Shown piece by piece: positions 16,670 through 24,415 of a stretch of 25,966 bases of DNA. The DNA comes from Bacteroides sp. CAG:530 (GTDB taxonomy: Bacteria > Bacteroidota > Bacteroidia > Bacteroidales > Bacteroidaceae): contig FR881211.1 of NCBI GenBank assembly GCA_000434735.1, positions 52,845-78,810 of the forward strand. Reading direction: 5' to 3'. The notes under the pieces are model-generated. The model saw nothing but the letters and a program-made list of their open reading frames with translations. It was not told the origin of the DNA and did not search any database. A program made the translations under genes and the position numbers. Every line of letters starts with the position of its first letter. The first letter of the stretch is position 1.

Positions 16670-17872
16670 ATGATTCAGATTTCTCCCCAAACAGCTCGTT
16701 TTATTGCAGAGCATCGTCATGACGACGTGCGCATGTTATCTCTTAAGGCATCAAGATATCCCGATGTTGATATGGCTGAGGCTGTAGTGCAAATAGCAGG
16801 AAGGCAAATAGCAGAGAAGAAAGTGCCGCTCTTTGCCGAAACGGAAGGTATATTATATCCTCGTCATTTGTCGATGGAGCAATGTTCTTCTGAGCAGACT
16901 GCACGGTATAAGGCTACATTGGTAGGGGGAGAGACATTTGCCGATTTAACAGCTGGCTTTGGAGTAGACTGCTCGTTCTTGGCTCGCAACTTTAAGTGTG
17001 CCGATTATGTAGAACGGCAAGAGGTGTTATGCGATTTGGCTCGCAATAATTTCTCGGTGCTCGGACTGAATCATATACGTGTGCATCAAGCCGACGGAAT
17101 AGATTATTTGCAGCAGATGGATAAGGTGGACTGTTTGTTTCTCGACCCAGCTCGGCGCGATGGCAACGGAGGGAAGATTGTCGCCATCTCCGATTGCGAA
17201 CCCGACGTTTGTCGGCTTGAACCGCTATTGGTAGAAAAGGGTAATGTAGTGATGGTAAAGCTATCGCCTATGCTCGATATGGCTTCGGCTTTAAACGATT
17301 TAAAGCACGTTCGTCAGGTACATGTGGTAGCTGTTAACAACGAGTGCAAAGAGTTGATAATTCTATTGAAAAAGCCGAATGAGGCAGGGAATTGCATTGA
17401 TAATGAGAAAACTATAGTTTGTGAACAGGTTGTTAATAACTCTGCGTCGCAACACTTTTCGTATACCTTGTCCGAAGAGAAAAATGCGGTCTGCACTATA
17501 GCCGATAAAGTGGGTACGTATCTCTATGAACCCGGAGCGGCATTGCTTAAAGCTGGACCTTATAAGCTTTTGTCGGCACGTTATGGGGTAGGAAAGCTTC
17601 ATCCCAATAGTCACTTGTATACTTCCGCCCAAGCGGTAGATTTTCCCGGACGCTGTTTCCGTGTAATAGCTGTTTCCGGATTTGGAAAGAAAGAGTTGAA
17701 AGACTTTATGAAGGGGGTAGAGAAGGCTAACCTTACAATAAGAAATTTCCCCTCTTCTGTAGCCGAGCTTCGTAAGAAACTGAAACTAAAGGAGGGGGGA
17801 AACCTGTATCTTTTTGCCACGACCTTGGCCGATGGCGAAAAGGTTCTGATAAAATGCGAGAAAATGGTTTAA
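16670..17872 (+). CDS. Class I SAM-dependent methyltransferase, PG_1098-like with THUMP-like domain
   Basis: The 400-residue protein has an N-terminal helical region, a Rossmann methyltransferase core (about 75-260) and a C-terminal THUMP-like part. The SAM-binding loop reads FADLTAGFGVDCSFLA (90-105); the catalytic-region motif LFLDPARRD is at 156-164. The order and motifs agree with the Bacteroidetes family typified by Porphyromonas gingivalis PG_1098. THUMP-like domains suggest RNA as substrate, perhaps tRNA or rRNA, but no target is established from sequence. The gene converges on sufE, and the two stop codons share the four bases TTAA. Confidence 0.85.
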   Translation: MIQISPQTARFIAEHRHDDVRMLSLKASRYPDVDMAEAVVQIAGRQIAEKKVPLFAETEGILYPRHLSMEQCSSEQTARYKATLVGGETFADLTAGFGVDCSFLARNFKCADYVERQEVLCDLARNNFSVLGLNHIRVHQADGIDYLQQMDKVDCLFLDPARRDGNGGKIVAISDCEPDVCRLEPLLVEKGNVVMVKLSPMLDMASALNDLKHVRQVHVVAVNNECKELIILLKKPNEAGNCIDNEKTIVCEQVVNNSASQHFSYTLSEEKNAVCTIADKVGTYLYEPGAALLKAGPYKLLSARYGVGKLHPNSHLYTSAQAVDFPGRCFRVIAVSGFGKKELKDFMKGVEKANLTIRNFPSSVAELRKKLKLKEGGNLYLFATTLADGEKVLIKCEKMV

Positions 17873-18294
17873 GCCATTTTTGCTTTGAAAGCCAAGGCGT
17901 ACATGCGCATTTGCTTAATCATGGCAAGCAGTCCGTTGCTGCGTGTAGGCGAAAGATGTTCTTTCAATCCTATTTTCTCGATGAAGTATAAATCAGCGTT
18001 CAGGATTTCATCGGGAGTGTGACCGGAAAGTACTTTGATAAGCAATGTTACGATACCTTTTACTATAAGGGCGTCGCTTTCGGCTTGGAAGATAATTTTT
18101 TCGTCTACTAAGTCGGCCTGTAGCCATACTCGGCTTTGGCATCCGTCTATAAGGTTCTGTTCGTTCTTATATTTTTCGTCTATCGGTTCTTGTTCGCTTC
18201 CTAAGTCGATGAGCAGTTGGTACTTGTCCATCCAGTCATCGAAATCGCTGAACTCTTCTACTATTTCGTCTTGAATTTCGTTAATCGTTTTCAT
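17869..18294 (-). CDS. sufE: SufE family sulfur acceptor protein
   Basis: The 141-residue protein is a standard-length SufE. Its conserved block LIDGCQSRVW carries the sulfur-accepting cysteine (C52), and ALIVKGIVTLLIKVLSGHTPDEIL and LSPTRSNGLLAMIKQMR are characteristic. SufE takes persulfide sulfur from the SufS desulfurase and passes it to the SufBCD scaffold for iron-sulfur cluster assembly. No other suf gene is nearby, so it appears separated from the main suf operon. It sits 14 bases after the M28 peptidase gene on the same strand and is probably cotranscribed with it. Confidence 0.93.
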   Translation of the reverse strand: MKTINEIQDEIVEEFSDFDDWMDKYQLLIDLGSEQEPIDEKYKNEQNLIDGCQSRVWLQADLVDEKIIFQAESDALIVKGIVTLLIKVLSGHTPDEILNADLYFIEKIGLKEHLSPTRSNGLLAMIKQMRMYALAFKAKMA

Positions 18295-18308
18295 ATTTTC
18301 TTTTCTAT

Positions 18309-19313
18309 TTAGTTCTCGTTATAGATTACAGTCATCACGGTTTGTCCTACAGCCTGTAGGGTTCCGCGGTCTATATTTTCAAGATTATCTTTTATGGTAT
18401 GCCATGTAGGATTGAATCCGGTAGAGCTGTTCGGGTTGAAATCAATAATGTCTACACACGGAATCTGTCGTAGTTGGTTTACGTATACATGGTCGTCGGT
18501 AACTTCGCCGCCATTTCCTTTTATGAAGATGTTGGTATATCCTAGCTGGTGTGCGGTGTTCCAAATCTTCTTCATCGCTTTATTGGCGGTGCGTCGGGTA
18601 TATCCTTCGTAGTAGAACGTAGCGTTTTTACCGCCTACCATATCTAATAAGATGCCGAAGCGTGCTTTGTAATCGGCTACGTGCGGTATTCTTCCCCAGT
18701 ATTGCGAACCTAAGCACCAAGTGTCTTCTTTGTGCGGACCTTGATAGAAGTCGGGAGTTCCGTTGTCTTCCGAGTCGAAGAATATGATATCAATACCTAT
18801 TTCCGGCGATTGCTGTTGCAGGTTGCGGGCTATCTCAAGCAAAGCTCCTACGCCACTTGCTCCGTCGTTAGCTCCGTCTATTGGGGTGTGGTGATGAGCT
18901 TCCTCGCCAGCATCGGCATATTGGCGGGTATCCCAATGTGCGCAGAGCATAACTCTCTTATTGCTCTCCTCATTATATGCACCGATTATATTGCGCGATT
19001 TCAGTATCGTTCCGTCGTACGCTACCAAGTCGGCATATTGATTATATACTTTTGCGCCATATTTTTCGAGTTGCGCGGCAAGATAGTTTCCGCAGTTGCG
19101 ATGCGCTGCAGTGTTTGGAACTCGTGGACCGAATTCTACCTGTGTTTTGATATGAGCGTATGCGCTGTCGGCATTAAATGCAGGTACATTCACTGTGTTC
19201 ACTTTTGCCGCTTGTTCTTGCGCTTCGTTGTTTGTTTTCTTATTGTTTCCACATGCTGCCAATACAGTAAGGCAAAGCAGTATACTTGTGTGGAGATATT
19301 TTTTGAGTTGCAT
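18309..19313 (-). CDS. M28-family lipoprotein, probable glutaminyl-peptide cyclotransferase
   Basis: The 334-residue protein has a lipoprotein signal (lipobox LAAC, Cys21). Its M28 fold shows CAHWDTR (H126, D128), IDGANDGASGVG (D150), FFDSEDNG (E182) and TWHTIKDN (H305). FGPRVPNT near 61-68 and the single-zinc D-E-H set point to the bacterial glutaminyl cyclases described in oral Bacteroidetes (the PgQC type) rather than a two-zinc aminopeptidase. That enzyme forms pyroglutamate at N-terminal Gln of exported proteins, which fits a phylum where many signal peptides leave Gln at position 1, as in several proteins here (ANA-QQ, VQA-QH). It lies between sufE and the M20 gene on the same strand, 13 bases from the latter. 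Confidence 0.82.
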   Translation of the reverse strand: MQLKKYLHTSILLCLTVLAACGNNKKTNNEAQEQAAKVNTVNVPAFNADSAYAHIKTQVEFGPRVPNTAAHRNCGNYLAAQLEKYGAKVYNQYADLVAYDGTILKSRNIIGAYNEESNKRVMLCAHWDTRQYADAGEEAHHHTPIDGANDGASGVGALLEIARNLQQQSPEIGIDIIFFDSEDNGTPDFYQGPHKEDTWCLGSQYWGRIPHVADYKARFGILLDMVGGKNATFYYEGYTRRTANKAMKKIWNTAHQLGYTNIFIKGNGGEVTDDHVYVNQLRQIPCVDIIDFNPNSSTGFNPTWHTIKDNLENIDRGTLQAVGQTVMTVIYNEN

Positions 19314-19326
19314 TGTTGATTTGTGT

Positions 19327-20391
19327 TTATATGCTTAAACCGTCTAAGATGGCGATGTAAGTGTTTATTGCTTCTTCTATTTCGTTTACCATGATATATT
19401 CGTCGGCAGTGTGCGAGCGCGAAGACTTTCCTGGGCCCATCTTTACTGAAGGGAACTTCATCAAGGCTTGATCGGATAGGGTAGGCGAACCGAACGGTGT
19501 CTTTCCTAAAGCGATAGCCTTTTGTACGAATGGATGCGATGCGTCGATGCGCGATGAGTTAAGGCGGAACGAGCGTGCCTTGGCCTCGCAACTGATGTGG
19601 GAACATATCTCATTAAACAAATCCTCGTTAGAATAGAATTCGTTGCTGCGTATGTCTACAACAAATGTACATAAGTCGGGAATTACATTATGCTGTGTGC
19701 CTGCGTTTATCTGTGTGACACTCATCTTTACGGGGCCGAGCAAAGACGATTCTTTCTGGAACTGGAATGTGCGGAACCATTGAATATCGTCTATTACCTT
19801 ATATATAGCATTCACGCCTTCGTTTCGTGCGGCGTGTCCTGATTTGCCGTGCGCTGTTACGTCGAGCACCATAAGTCCTTTTTCTGCTATGGCAGGTTGC
19901 ATTTCAGTCGGCTCTCCCACAATTCCTAATGTAATAGGAGGAAGCTGTGGCAGTACGCTTTCTATTCCGTTTTTGCCCGATACCTCTTCTTCGCACGAAG
20001 CCAAGAAGATAAGGTTGTATTTCTGTTCAGTGGTACATAGATAGCGGAATACCTGAAAAAGCGAAACTACACTGGCTCCGGCATCGTTGCTTCCTAATCC
20101 GTATAGTTTGCCGTTTTCCATTTTCGGGGTGAATGGTTGCTTGCGCCATCCGCTTACCGCTTTAACCGTGTCTATGTGCGAATTGAGCAGGATAGTCGGC
20201 TTGTTTGTATCGAACATAGGGCTGATGCACCAAATGTTATTGCCCGATCTTCCCGTCATGATACCGGTTTCTTCTATATAATTCTGCAAAAAATCAGCTG
20301 CCGCTTCTTCTTCCCTACTTATTGATGGTATTCCTATAAGCGAGTGAAGTAAAGTGAGAGCTTCGGATGTATAATAACCAGTGTCTAACAT
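19327..20391 (-). CDS. M20 family deacylase, ArgE-type
   Basis: The protein is 354 residues from the chosen ATG at 20391. The two-metal M20 signature is complete: LLNSHIDTV (H72, D74), GLGSNDAGASV (D103), ASCEEEVSG (E134, E135) and IVGEPTE (E160). A dimerisation lid follows with GHAARNEGVNAIYKV. The likely role is arginine biosynthesis, as an N-acetyl- or N-succinyl-ornithine/citrulline deacylase; Bacteroides uses succinylated intermediates, but the substrate cannot be told here. The open frame extends to 20526, but a -7 box at 20420-20427 lies inside that extension, so translation must start downstream of it at 20391. It is the first gene of a probable operon with the M28 lipoprotein and sufE. 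Confidence 0.87.
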   Translation of the reverse strand: MLDTGYYTSEALTLLHSLIGIPSISREEEAAADFLQNYIEETGIMTGRSGNNIWCISPMFDTNKPTILLNSHIDTVKAVSGWRKQPFTPKMENGKLYGLGSNDAGASVVSLFQVFRYLCTTEQKYNLIFLASCEEEVSGKNGIESVLPQLPPITLGIVGEPTEMQPAIAEKGLMVLDVTAHGKSGHAARNEGVNAIYKVIDDIQWFRTFQFQKESSLLGPVKMSVTQINAGTQHNVIPDLCTFVVDIRSNEFYSNEDLFNEICSHISCEAKARSFRLNSSRIDASHPFVQKAIALGKTPFGSPTLSDQALMKFPSVKMGPGKSSRSHTADEYIMVNEIEEAINTYIAILDGLSI

Positions 20392-20418
20392 GAGATGTTT
20401 GTTTTTATTTATCTTGTG

Positions 20419-20460
20419 GCAAAGATACTTCCTTTTTTCCAAATTAAACTCTATCTTTGC
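20419..20460. promoter_or_regulatory. Facing -7 boxes for M20 gene (minus) and acyl-CoA synthetase (plus)
   Basis: TATCTTTG occurs on the minus strand at 20420-20427, close to the M20 start, and on the plus strand at 20452-20459. The plus box would leave about 165 bases of leader before the synthetase gene. The geometry repeats that at 15716-15754. Confidence 0.5.
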
Positions 20461-20632
20461 GTAATTAAAATTATTGCGTCCCAGCATATTTACTGAAAAA
20501 TGGAATAAACCTTTGTTGGTAACCATGAAATTGTTACACTGAAAATTGTAGGCAAATGTAGGTGCTCGATTTATGAAAATAATATCGTCATGGTAATGTG
20601 TTGTGGCTGTAATATGTTAAAAATAATAATTG

Positions 20633-22438
20633 ATGAGTAATTCTTTATTATCCACTCTGATTTATAAGCAAGCAGAGCGTTATGGCAACAATGTCGTATT
20701 GAAGTATCGTGATTACGAAGCAGGACAATGGCTTCCTATCAGTTGGAAACAGTTTGCTGAAAAAGTTAAGTTGGCTTCTAATGCTCTTGTGGCACTTGGA
20801 GTTGGAGCACAAGAAAATGTAGGTGTTTTTTCGCAGAATATGCCAGAATGCCTATATACGGACTTTGGAGCTTTCGGATGTAGAATAGTAACAATTCCTT
20901 TATATGCTACAAGCTCCGAAGCACAGGTTACTTACATCGTTGAAGATGCAAGTATCAGAGTATTGTTTGTAGGCGAACAATATCAGTATGATGTGGCTTT
21001 GCGCGTACTGGGATTATGTAATTCGTTGAAGCAGATTGTGATTTTCGATCCTAAGGTGAAACGTGCGCCATCGGATACACAGTCTATTTATTATGACGAG
21101 TTCTTGAAATTGGGTGCGGACGGAAAGAATCAACAGGAGGTAGATAAACGTACACAAGAATCAAGCCCCGACGATTTAGCTAATATTCTTTATACTTCTG
21201 GAACAACAGGCGAGTCTAAGGGTGTTATGTTAAGACACTCTTGCTATGAGGCTGCGTTCTGGGGACATAATCAGCTTTTTGAAAAGCTGGGTCCTAATGA
21301 TGTGGTGATGAACTTCTTGCCATACTCACATATATTTGAGCGCGCATGGACTTATTGGTGCTTGTCAAGAGGTTGTCAGCTCGCTGTAAACTTGTGCCCG
21401 CAAGATATTCAGAAGACTATCAAGGAAATTCGCCCTACTGCCATGTGTAGTGTTCCTCGTTTCTGGGAAAAGGTTTATGCCGGAGTGCTGGAAAAGATAA
21501 ACGAAACTACCGGACTCAAGAAGAACTTGATGCTGAATGCCTTGAAGGTAGGTAAGGAGCATAATATCACTTATCTGATGAACGGCAAGACTCCGCCTAC
21601 ATTGCTTCATCTGAAATATAAATTCTACGAGAAGACTATCTATAGCTTGCTAAAGAAGACTATCGGTATAGAAAATGGTAACTTGTTCCCTACAGCCGGA
21701 GCGGCTATACCTTTGGCTGTTGAAGAATTCGTTCATTCGGTAGGTATCGGTATGGTGGCCGGATACGGATTGACAGAAAGTACTGCCACTGTTTCGTGCG
21801 AATGGCCGGGACATCATCGTTTGGGATCGGTAGGAACATTGCTTCCGGGCGTAGAATTGAAGATTGCCGAAAACAATGAAATCTTGTTGCGCGGCGAAAC
21901 AATCATAAAAGGATATTATAAAAAAGATGCCGTAACAAAGGCTGCGTTTACAGAAGATGGATGGTTCCGCACAGGAGATGCCGGATATATGAAAGATGGA
22001 TATCTGTATCTTACAGATCGTATTAAGGATTTGTTCAAGACATCAAACGGAAAATACATCGCTCCTCAGGCTATTGAGACTAAGTTGGTGGTAGACCGCT
22101 ATATAGATCAGATATCTATTATCGCCGATCAGAGAAAATTCGTTTCGGCTCTTATAGTTCCTGATTATGTTCAGGTAGAGAAATATGCGGCCGAACATAA
22201 AATTTCTTATTCAAGCCGAGAAGATCTGTTGCAGAAACCAGAAATAGTAGACTTGTTTAAGACGCGTATCGATACGCTTCAGCAGCAGTTTGCACACTAT
22301 GAACAGATAAAACGCTTCACTTTATTGCCTAAGCCGTTTAGCTTGGAGAAGGGCGAATTGACTAACACATTGAAGATTCGTCGACCGGTGTTGCTGAAAA
22401 ATTATGCGGCAGAGATAGAAAAGATGTATGCAGAGTAA
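20633..22438 (+). CDS. Long-chain fatty acid-CoA ligase (AMP-binding)
   Basis: The 601-residue protein is an ANL-superfamily acyl-CoA synthetase of the FadD15 or long-chain type. The ATP-binding loop is YTSGTTGESKG (187-197). AGYGLTESTATVS, GWFRTGDAGYM and LTDRIKDLFKTSNGKYIAPQAIE are the A5, A7 and A8 type motifs. It activates fatty acids by adenylation and thioesterification, feeding phospholipid synthesis or degradation; soluble or loosely membrane bound. The frame opens 3 bases earlier with TTG, but the ATG at 20633 is preferred. Promoter assignment is uncertain, the nearest good box being about 175 bases upstream. The gene continues to 80 bases before prfB, which has its own promoter. Confidence 0.92.
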   Translation: MSNSLLSTLIYKQAERYGNNVVLKYRDYEAGQWLPISWKQFAEKVKLASNALVALGVGAQENVGVFSQNMPECLYTDFGAFGCRIVTIPLYATSSEAQVTYIVEDASIRVLFVGEQYQYDVALRVLGLCNSLKQIVIFDPKVKRAPSDTQSIYYDEFLKLGADGKNQQEVDKRTQESSPDDLANILYTSGTTGESKGVMLRHSCYEAAFWGHNQLFEKLGPNDVVMNFLPYSHIFERAWTYWCLSRGCQLAVNLCPQDIQKTIKEIRPTAMCSVPRFWEKVYAGVLEKINETTGLKKNLMLNALKVGKEHNITYLMNGKTPPTLLHLKYKFYEKTIYSLLKKTIGIENGNLFPTAGAAIPLAVEEFVHSVGIGMVAGYGLTESTATVSCEWPGHHRLGSVGTLLPGVELKIAENNEILLRGETIIKGYYKKDAVTKAAFTEDGWFRTGDAGYMKDGYLYLTDRIKDLFKTSNGKYIAPQAIETKLVVDRYIDQISIIADQRKFVSALIVPDYVQVEKYAAEHKISYSSREDLLQKPEIVDLFKTRIDTLQQQFAHYEQIKRFTLLPKPFSLEKGELTNTLKIRRPVLLKNYAAEIEKMYAE

Positions 22439-22481
22439 TGACTCTTAATAGAGTGATATCTGTAGATTTATTGAAAATATG

Positions 22482-22489
22482 TACTTTTG
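22482..22489 (+). promoter_or_regulatory. -7 box for prfB
   Basis: TACTTTTG matches TAnnTTTG and ends 29 bases before the ATG at 22519. Confidence 0.55.
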
Positions 22490-22518
22490 CAAACTGAATT
22501 GATTTTTAAATAATTCGT

Positions 22519-23634
22519 ATGGTAACATTAGAACAACTGAAAGATATAAAAGAACGTACTGCAGCTTTGTATCGCTACTTGGATATAGAGAATAAGAAAG
22601 TACAAGTAGAAGAGGAGCAGCTCCGTACTCAAGTACCTGGCTTTTGGGATGACGCAAAGAAAGCAGAAGCACAGATGAAGAAAGTAAAGGCATTGCAAGG
22701 ATGGATAGAAGGCTATACCGAAGTTAAGACTTTGGCCGACGAGTTGGAACTGTCCTTCGATTTCTATAAAGATGAATTGATGACCGAAGCCGAAGTAGAA
22801 GAGGCTTACGATAAAGCTGTGAAAGCGGTAGAAGAGCTGGAACTGAAAAATATGTTGCGTTCCGAAGCTGATCAGATGGATTGTGTATTGAAAATCAATT
22901 CGGGTGCAGGTGGTACTGAAAGTCAGGACTGGGCTTCTATGTTGATGCGTATGTATATGCGCTGGGCCGAAACTAATGGATATAAGTTGTCGGTATCGAA
23001 CTTGCAGGAAGGCGATGAGGCTGGAATCAAGACTGTAACTATGAACGTTGAAGGTCCTTATGCTTATGGATATCTGAAAGGCGAGAATGGTGTACATCGT
23101 TTGGTACGTGTATCTCCGTATAATGCACAGGGTAAGCGTATGACTTCTTTTGCGTCTGTTTTTGTAACTCCGTTGGTAGACGATTCTATTGAAGTTACTG
23201 TAGAATCGGCTCGTTTGTCGTGGGATACATTCCGAAGCGGCGGTGCCGGTGGTCAGAACGTAAATAAGGTAGAATCTGGAGTTCGTTTGCGCTATCAGTA
23301 TAAAGATCCGTATACTGGCGAGGAAGAAGAAATCTTGATTGAAAATACAGAAACGCGAGACCAACCTAAGAATAAAGAAAACGCTATGCGTCAGTTGCGC
23401 TCTATATTGTACGATAAAGAGTTGCAGCACCGTATGGAAGAGCAGGCTAAGGTAGAAGCCGGAAAGAAGAAAATCGAGTGGGGATCGCAGATTAGAAGTT
23501 ATGTGTTCGACGACCGTCGAGTAAAAGACCATCGTACTAACTTCCAAACTTCAGATGTAAACGGTGTGATGGATGGTAAGATAGATGGCTTTATCAAAGC
23601 TTACCTGATGGAATTCTCGGATAGCGAATCTTGA
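22519..23634 (+). CDS. prfB: Peptide chain release factor 2
   Basis: The 371-residue protein has the release factor layout: helical domain 1, the peptide-anticodon region, and the catalytic GGQ loop in RSGGAGGQNVNKV, which triggers peptide release at stop codons. The anticodon motif reads SPY in RLVRVSPYNAQGKRMTSF, where the E. coli RF2 motif is SPF; RF1 would carry PxT, so RF2 is the right call. The frame is continuous: the site of the usual programmed +1 frameshift reads RYLD in frame (TAC TTG GAT) without an internal TGA, so autoregulation by frameshifting is absent. Length is normal. Downstream, a small membrane protein gene has its own promoter box. Confidence 0.95.
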   Translation: MVTLEQLKDIKERTAALYRYLDIENKKVQVEEEQLRTQVPGFWDDAKKAEAQMKKVKALQGWIEGYTEVKTLADELELSFDFYKDELMTEAEVEEAYDKAVKAVEELELKNMLRSEADQMDCVLKINSGAGGTESQDWASMLMRMYMRWAETNGYKLSVSNLQEGDEAGIKTVTMNVEGPYAYGYLKGENGVHRLVRVSPYNAQGKRMTSFASVFVTPLVDDSIEVTVESARLSWDTFRSGGAGGQNVNKVESGVRLRYQYKDPYTGEEEEILIENTETRDQPKNKENAMRQLRSILYDKELQHRMEEQAKVEAGKKKIEWGSQIRSYVFDDRRVKDHRTNFQTSDVNGVMDGKIDGFIKAYLMEFSDSES

Positions 23635-23680
23635 GAAACAAAAAGTTAAGACTATAGTTGGCTTGTCTAAAAATAATGTT

Positions 23681-23688
23681 TATTTTTG
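23681..23688 (+). promoter_or_regulatory. -7 box for the small membrane protein and CYTH gene
   Basis: TATTTTTG matches TAnnTTTG, with GTTG at about 20 bases upstream as a near-match to the TTTG -33 element. It lies 16 bases before the ATG at 23705. Confidence 0.5.
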
Positions 23689-23704
23689 AGAATGTTTAAT
23701 CTAA

Positions 23705-23851
23705 ATGAATAGAACTATGAGCAAGAACAAGAATAAAAAGAACAATTCTCTTCAAGAAGAGAAGAAGGCTAACCGTCTTATAAAGAATATATGCATTGTA
23801 TTGGTTATTTTGGCGGTGTTGATGATAGCGTTGGCACTGTATAATAGCTAA
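23705..23851 (+). CDS. Small single-pass membrane protein, 48 residues
   Basis: An ATG at 23705 (or 23717, residue 5) opens a frame ending with TAA at 23849-23851. The N-terminal half is highly basic and polar (MSKNKNKKNNSLQEEKKANRL), followed by one hydrophobic helix (about 26-45, IKNICIVLVILAVLMIALAL) and the short tail YNS. A tail-anchored or single-span inner-membrane protein with a cytosolic basic N-terminus is the likely topology. A -7 box sits just upstream and the CYTH gene starts 7 bases after the stop, so this is probably a real gene in an operon. No family is recognised. Confidence 0.65.
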   Translation: MNRTMSKNKNKKNNSLQEEKKANRLIKNICIVLVILAVLMIALALYNS

Positions 23852-23858
23852 ATTAAAT

Positions 23859-24335
23859 ATGGCACAAGAAATAGAACGAAAGTTTTTAGTGAAAGACCTG
23901 TCTTATAGAGACAGGTCTTTTTCTAATAGCCACGTTGTACAGGGATACATTTGTAGCGCCCGAGGACGTACCGTAAGGGTTCGTATCCGCGATGAGAAGG
24001 GATACCTTACTATAAAGGGTCCATCGAATGCGACAGGAACGAGCCGGTATGAGTGGGAGCGTGAACTTCCTCTTTCGGAAGCGGAAGAACTGATGAAACT
24101 CTGTGAACCGGGCATGATTGACAAAATACGGTATTTGGTAAAAGCGGGAGATCATGTGTTCGAAGTTGACGAGTTTCACGGCGAGAACGAAGGTTTGGTT
24201 GTTGCCGAGGTAGAATTGGCATCAGAAGACGAACCTTTTGAACGTCCGTCTTTTTTAGGAGAAGAGGTAACCGGACAGGTTAAATATTACAATTCATTCC
24301 TGATGAAAGAGCCGTTCTGCACGTGGAACAAATAG
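23859..24335 (+). CDS. CYTH domain phosphatase (class IV cyclase / triphosphatase family)
   Basis: The 158-residue protein begins with the signature ExExK as EIERK (residues 4-8) and fills one CYTH tunnel fold: basic strands VRVRIRDEKGYLTIKG, YEWERELP, IDKIRYLVKAGDHVFEVDEFHGENEGLVVAEVEL. In small bacterial CYTH proteins this geometry usually hydrolyses inorganic triphosphate or nucleoside triphosphates with magnesium; the substrate is not proven. Codons 12 to 21 contain a terminator-like hairpin (23892-23922). It begins 7 bases after the small membrane protein gene and ends ahead of a terminator at 24372. Confidence 0.9.
   Translation: MAQEIERKFLVKDLSYRDRSFSNSHVVQGYICSARGRTVRVRIRDEKGYLTIKGPSNATGTSRYEWERELPLSEAEELMKLCEPGMIDKIRYLVKAGDHVFEVDEFHGENEGLVVAEVELASEDEPFERPSFLGEEVTGQVKYYNSFLMKEPFCTWNK
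23892..23923 (+). terminator. Terminator-like hairpin inside the CYTH coding sequence
   Basis: Arms aaagacctgtct (23892-23903) and agacaggtcttt (23909-23920) are perfectly complementary with a 5-base loop. The 9-bp core is followed by T5, the form of an intrinsic terminator. It lies about 34 bases into the gene. Confidence 0.5.
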
Positions 24336-24371
24336 CTATATGCTTCATGATAATATATTAATAAGGTATAT

Positions 24372-24407
24372 AACTCCGGCTATTAAGATGTAGTCGGAGT
24401 TTTTTTA
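24372..24407 (+). terminator. Intrinsic terminator after CYTH gene
   Basis: The 10-bp stem aactccggct / agtcggagtt has one wobble pair and a 10-base loop, followed by seven T. The next gene starts only 9 bases beyond the T run. Confidence 0.85.
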
Positions 24408-24415
24408 ATCTATTT

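Noticed and set aside
20392..20526. N-terminal extension of the M20 deacylase by 45 residues
   Set aside because: The extension contains the -7 box at 20420-20427 and does not resemble the family; the ATG at 20391 fits better.
22528..23547. Long minus-strand open frame of 339 codons opposite prfB
   Set aside because: It lies wholly antisense to a clear release factor gene, has low-complexity Phe/Ile/Ser-rich composition and no recognisable domain.
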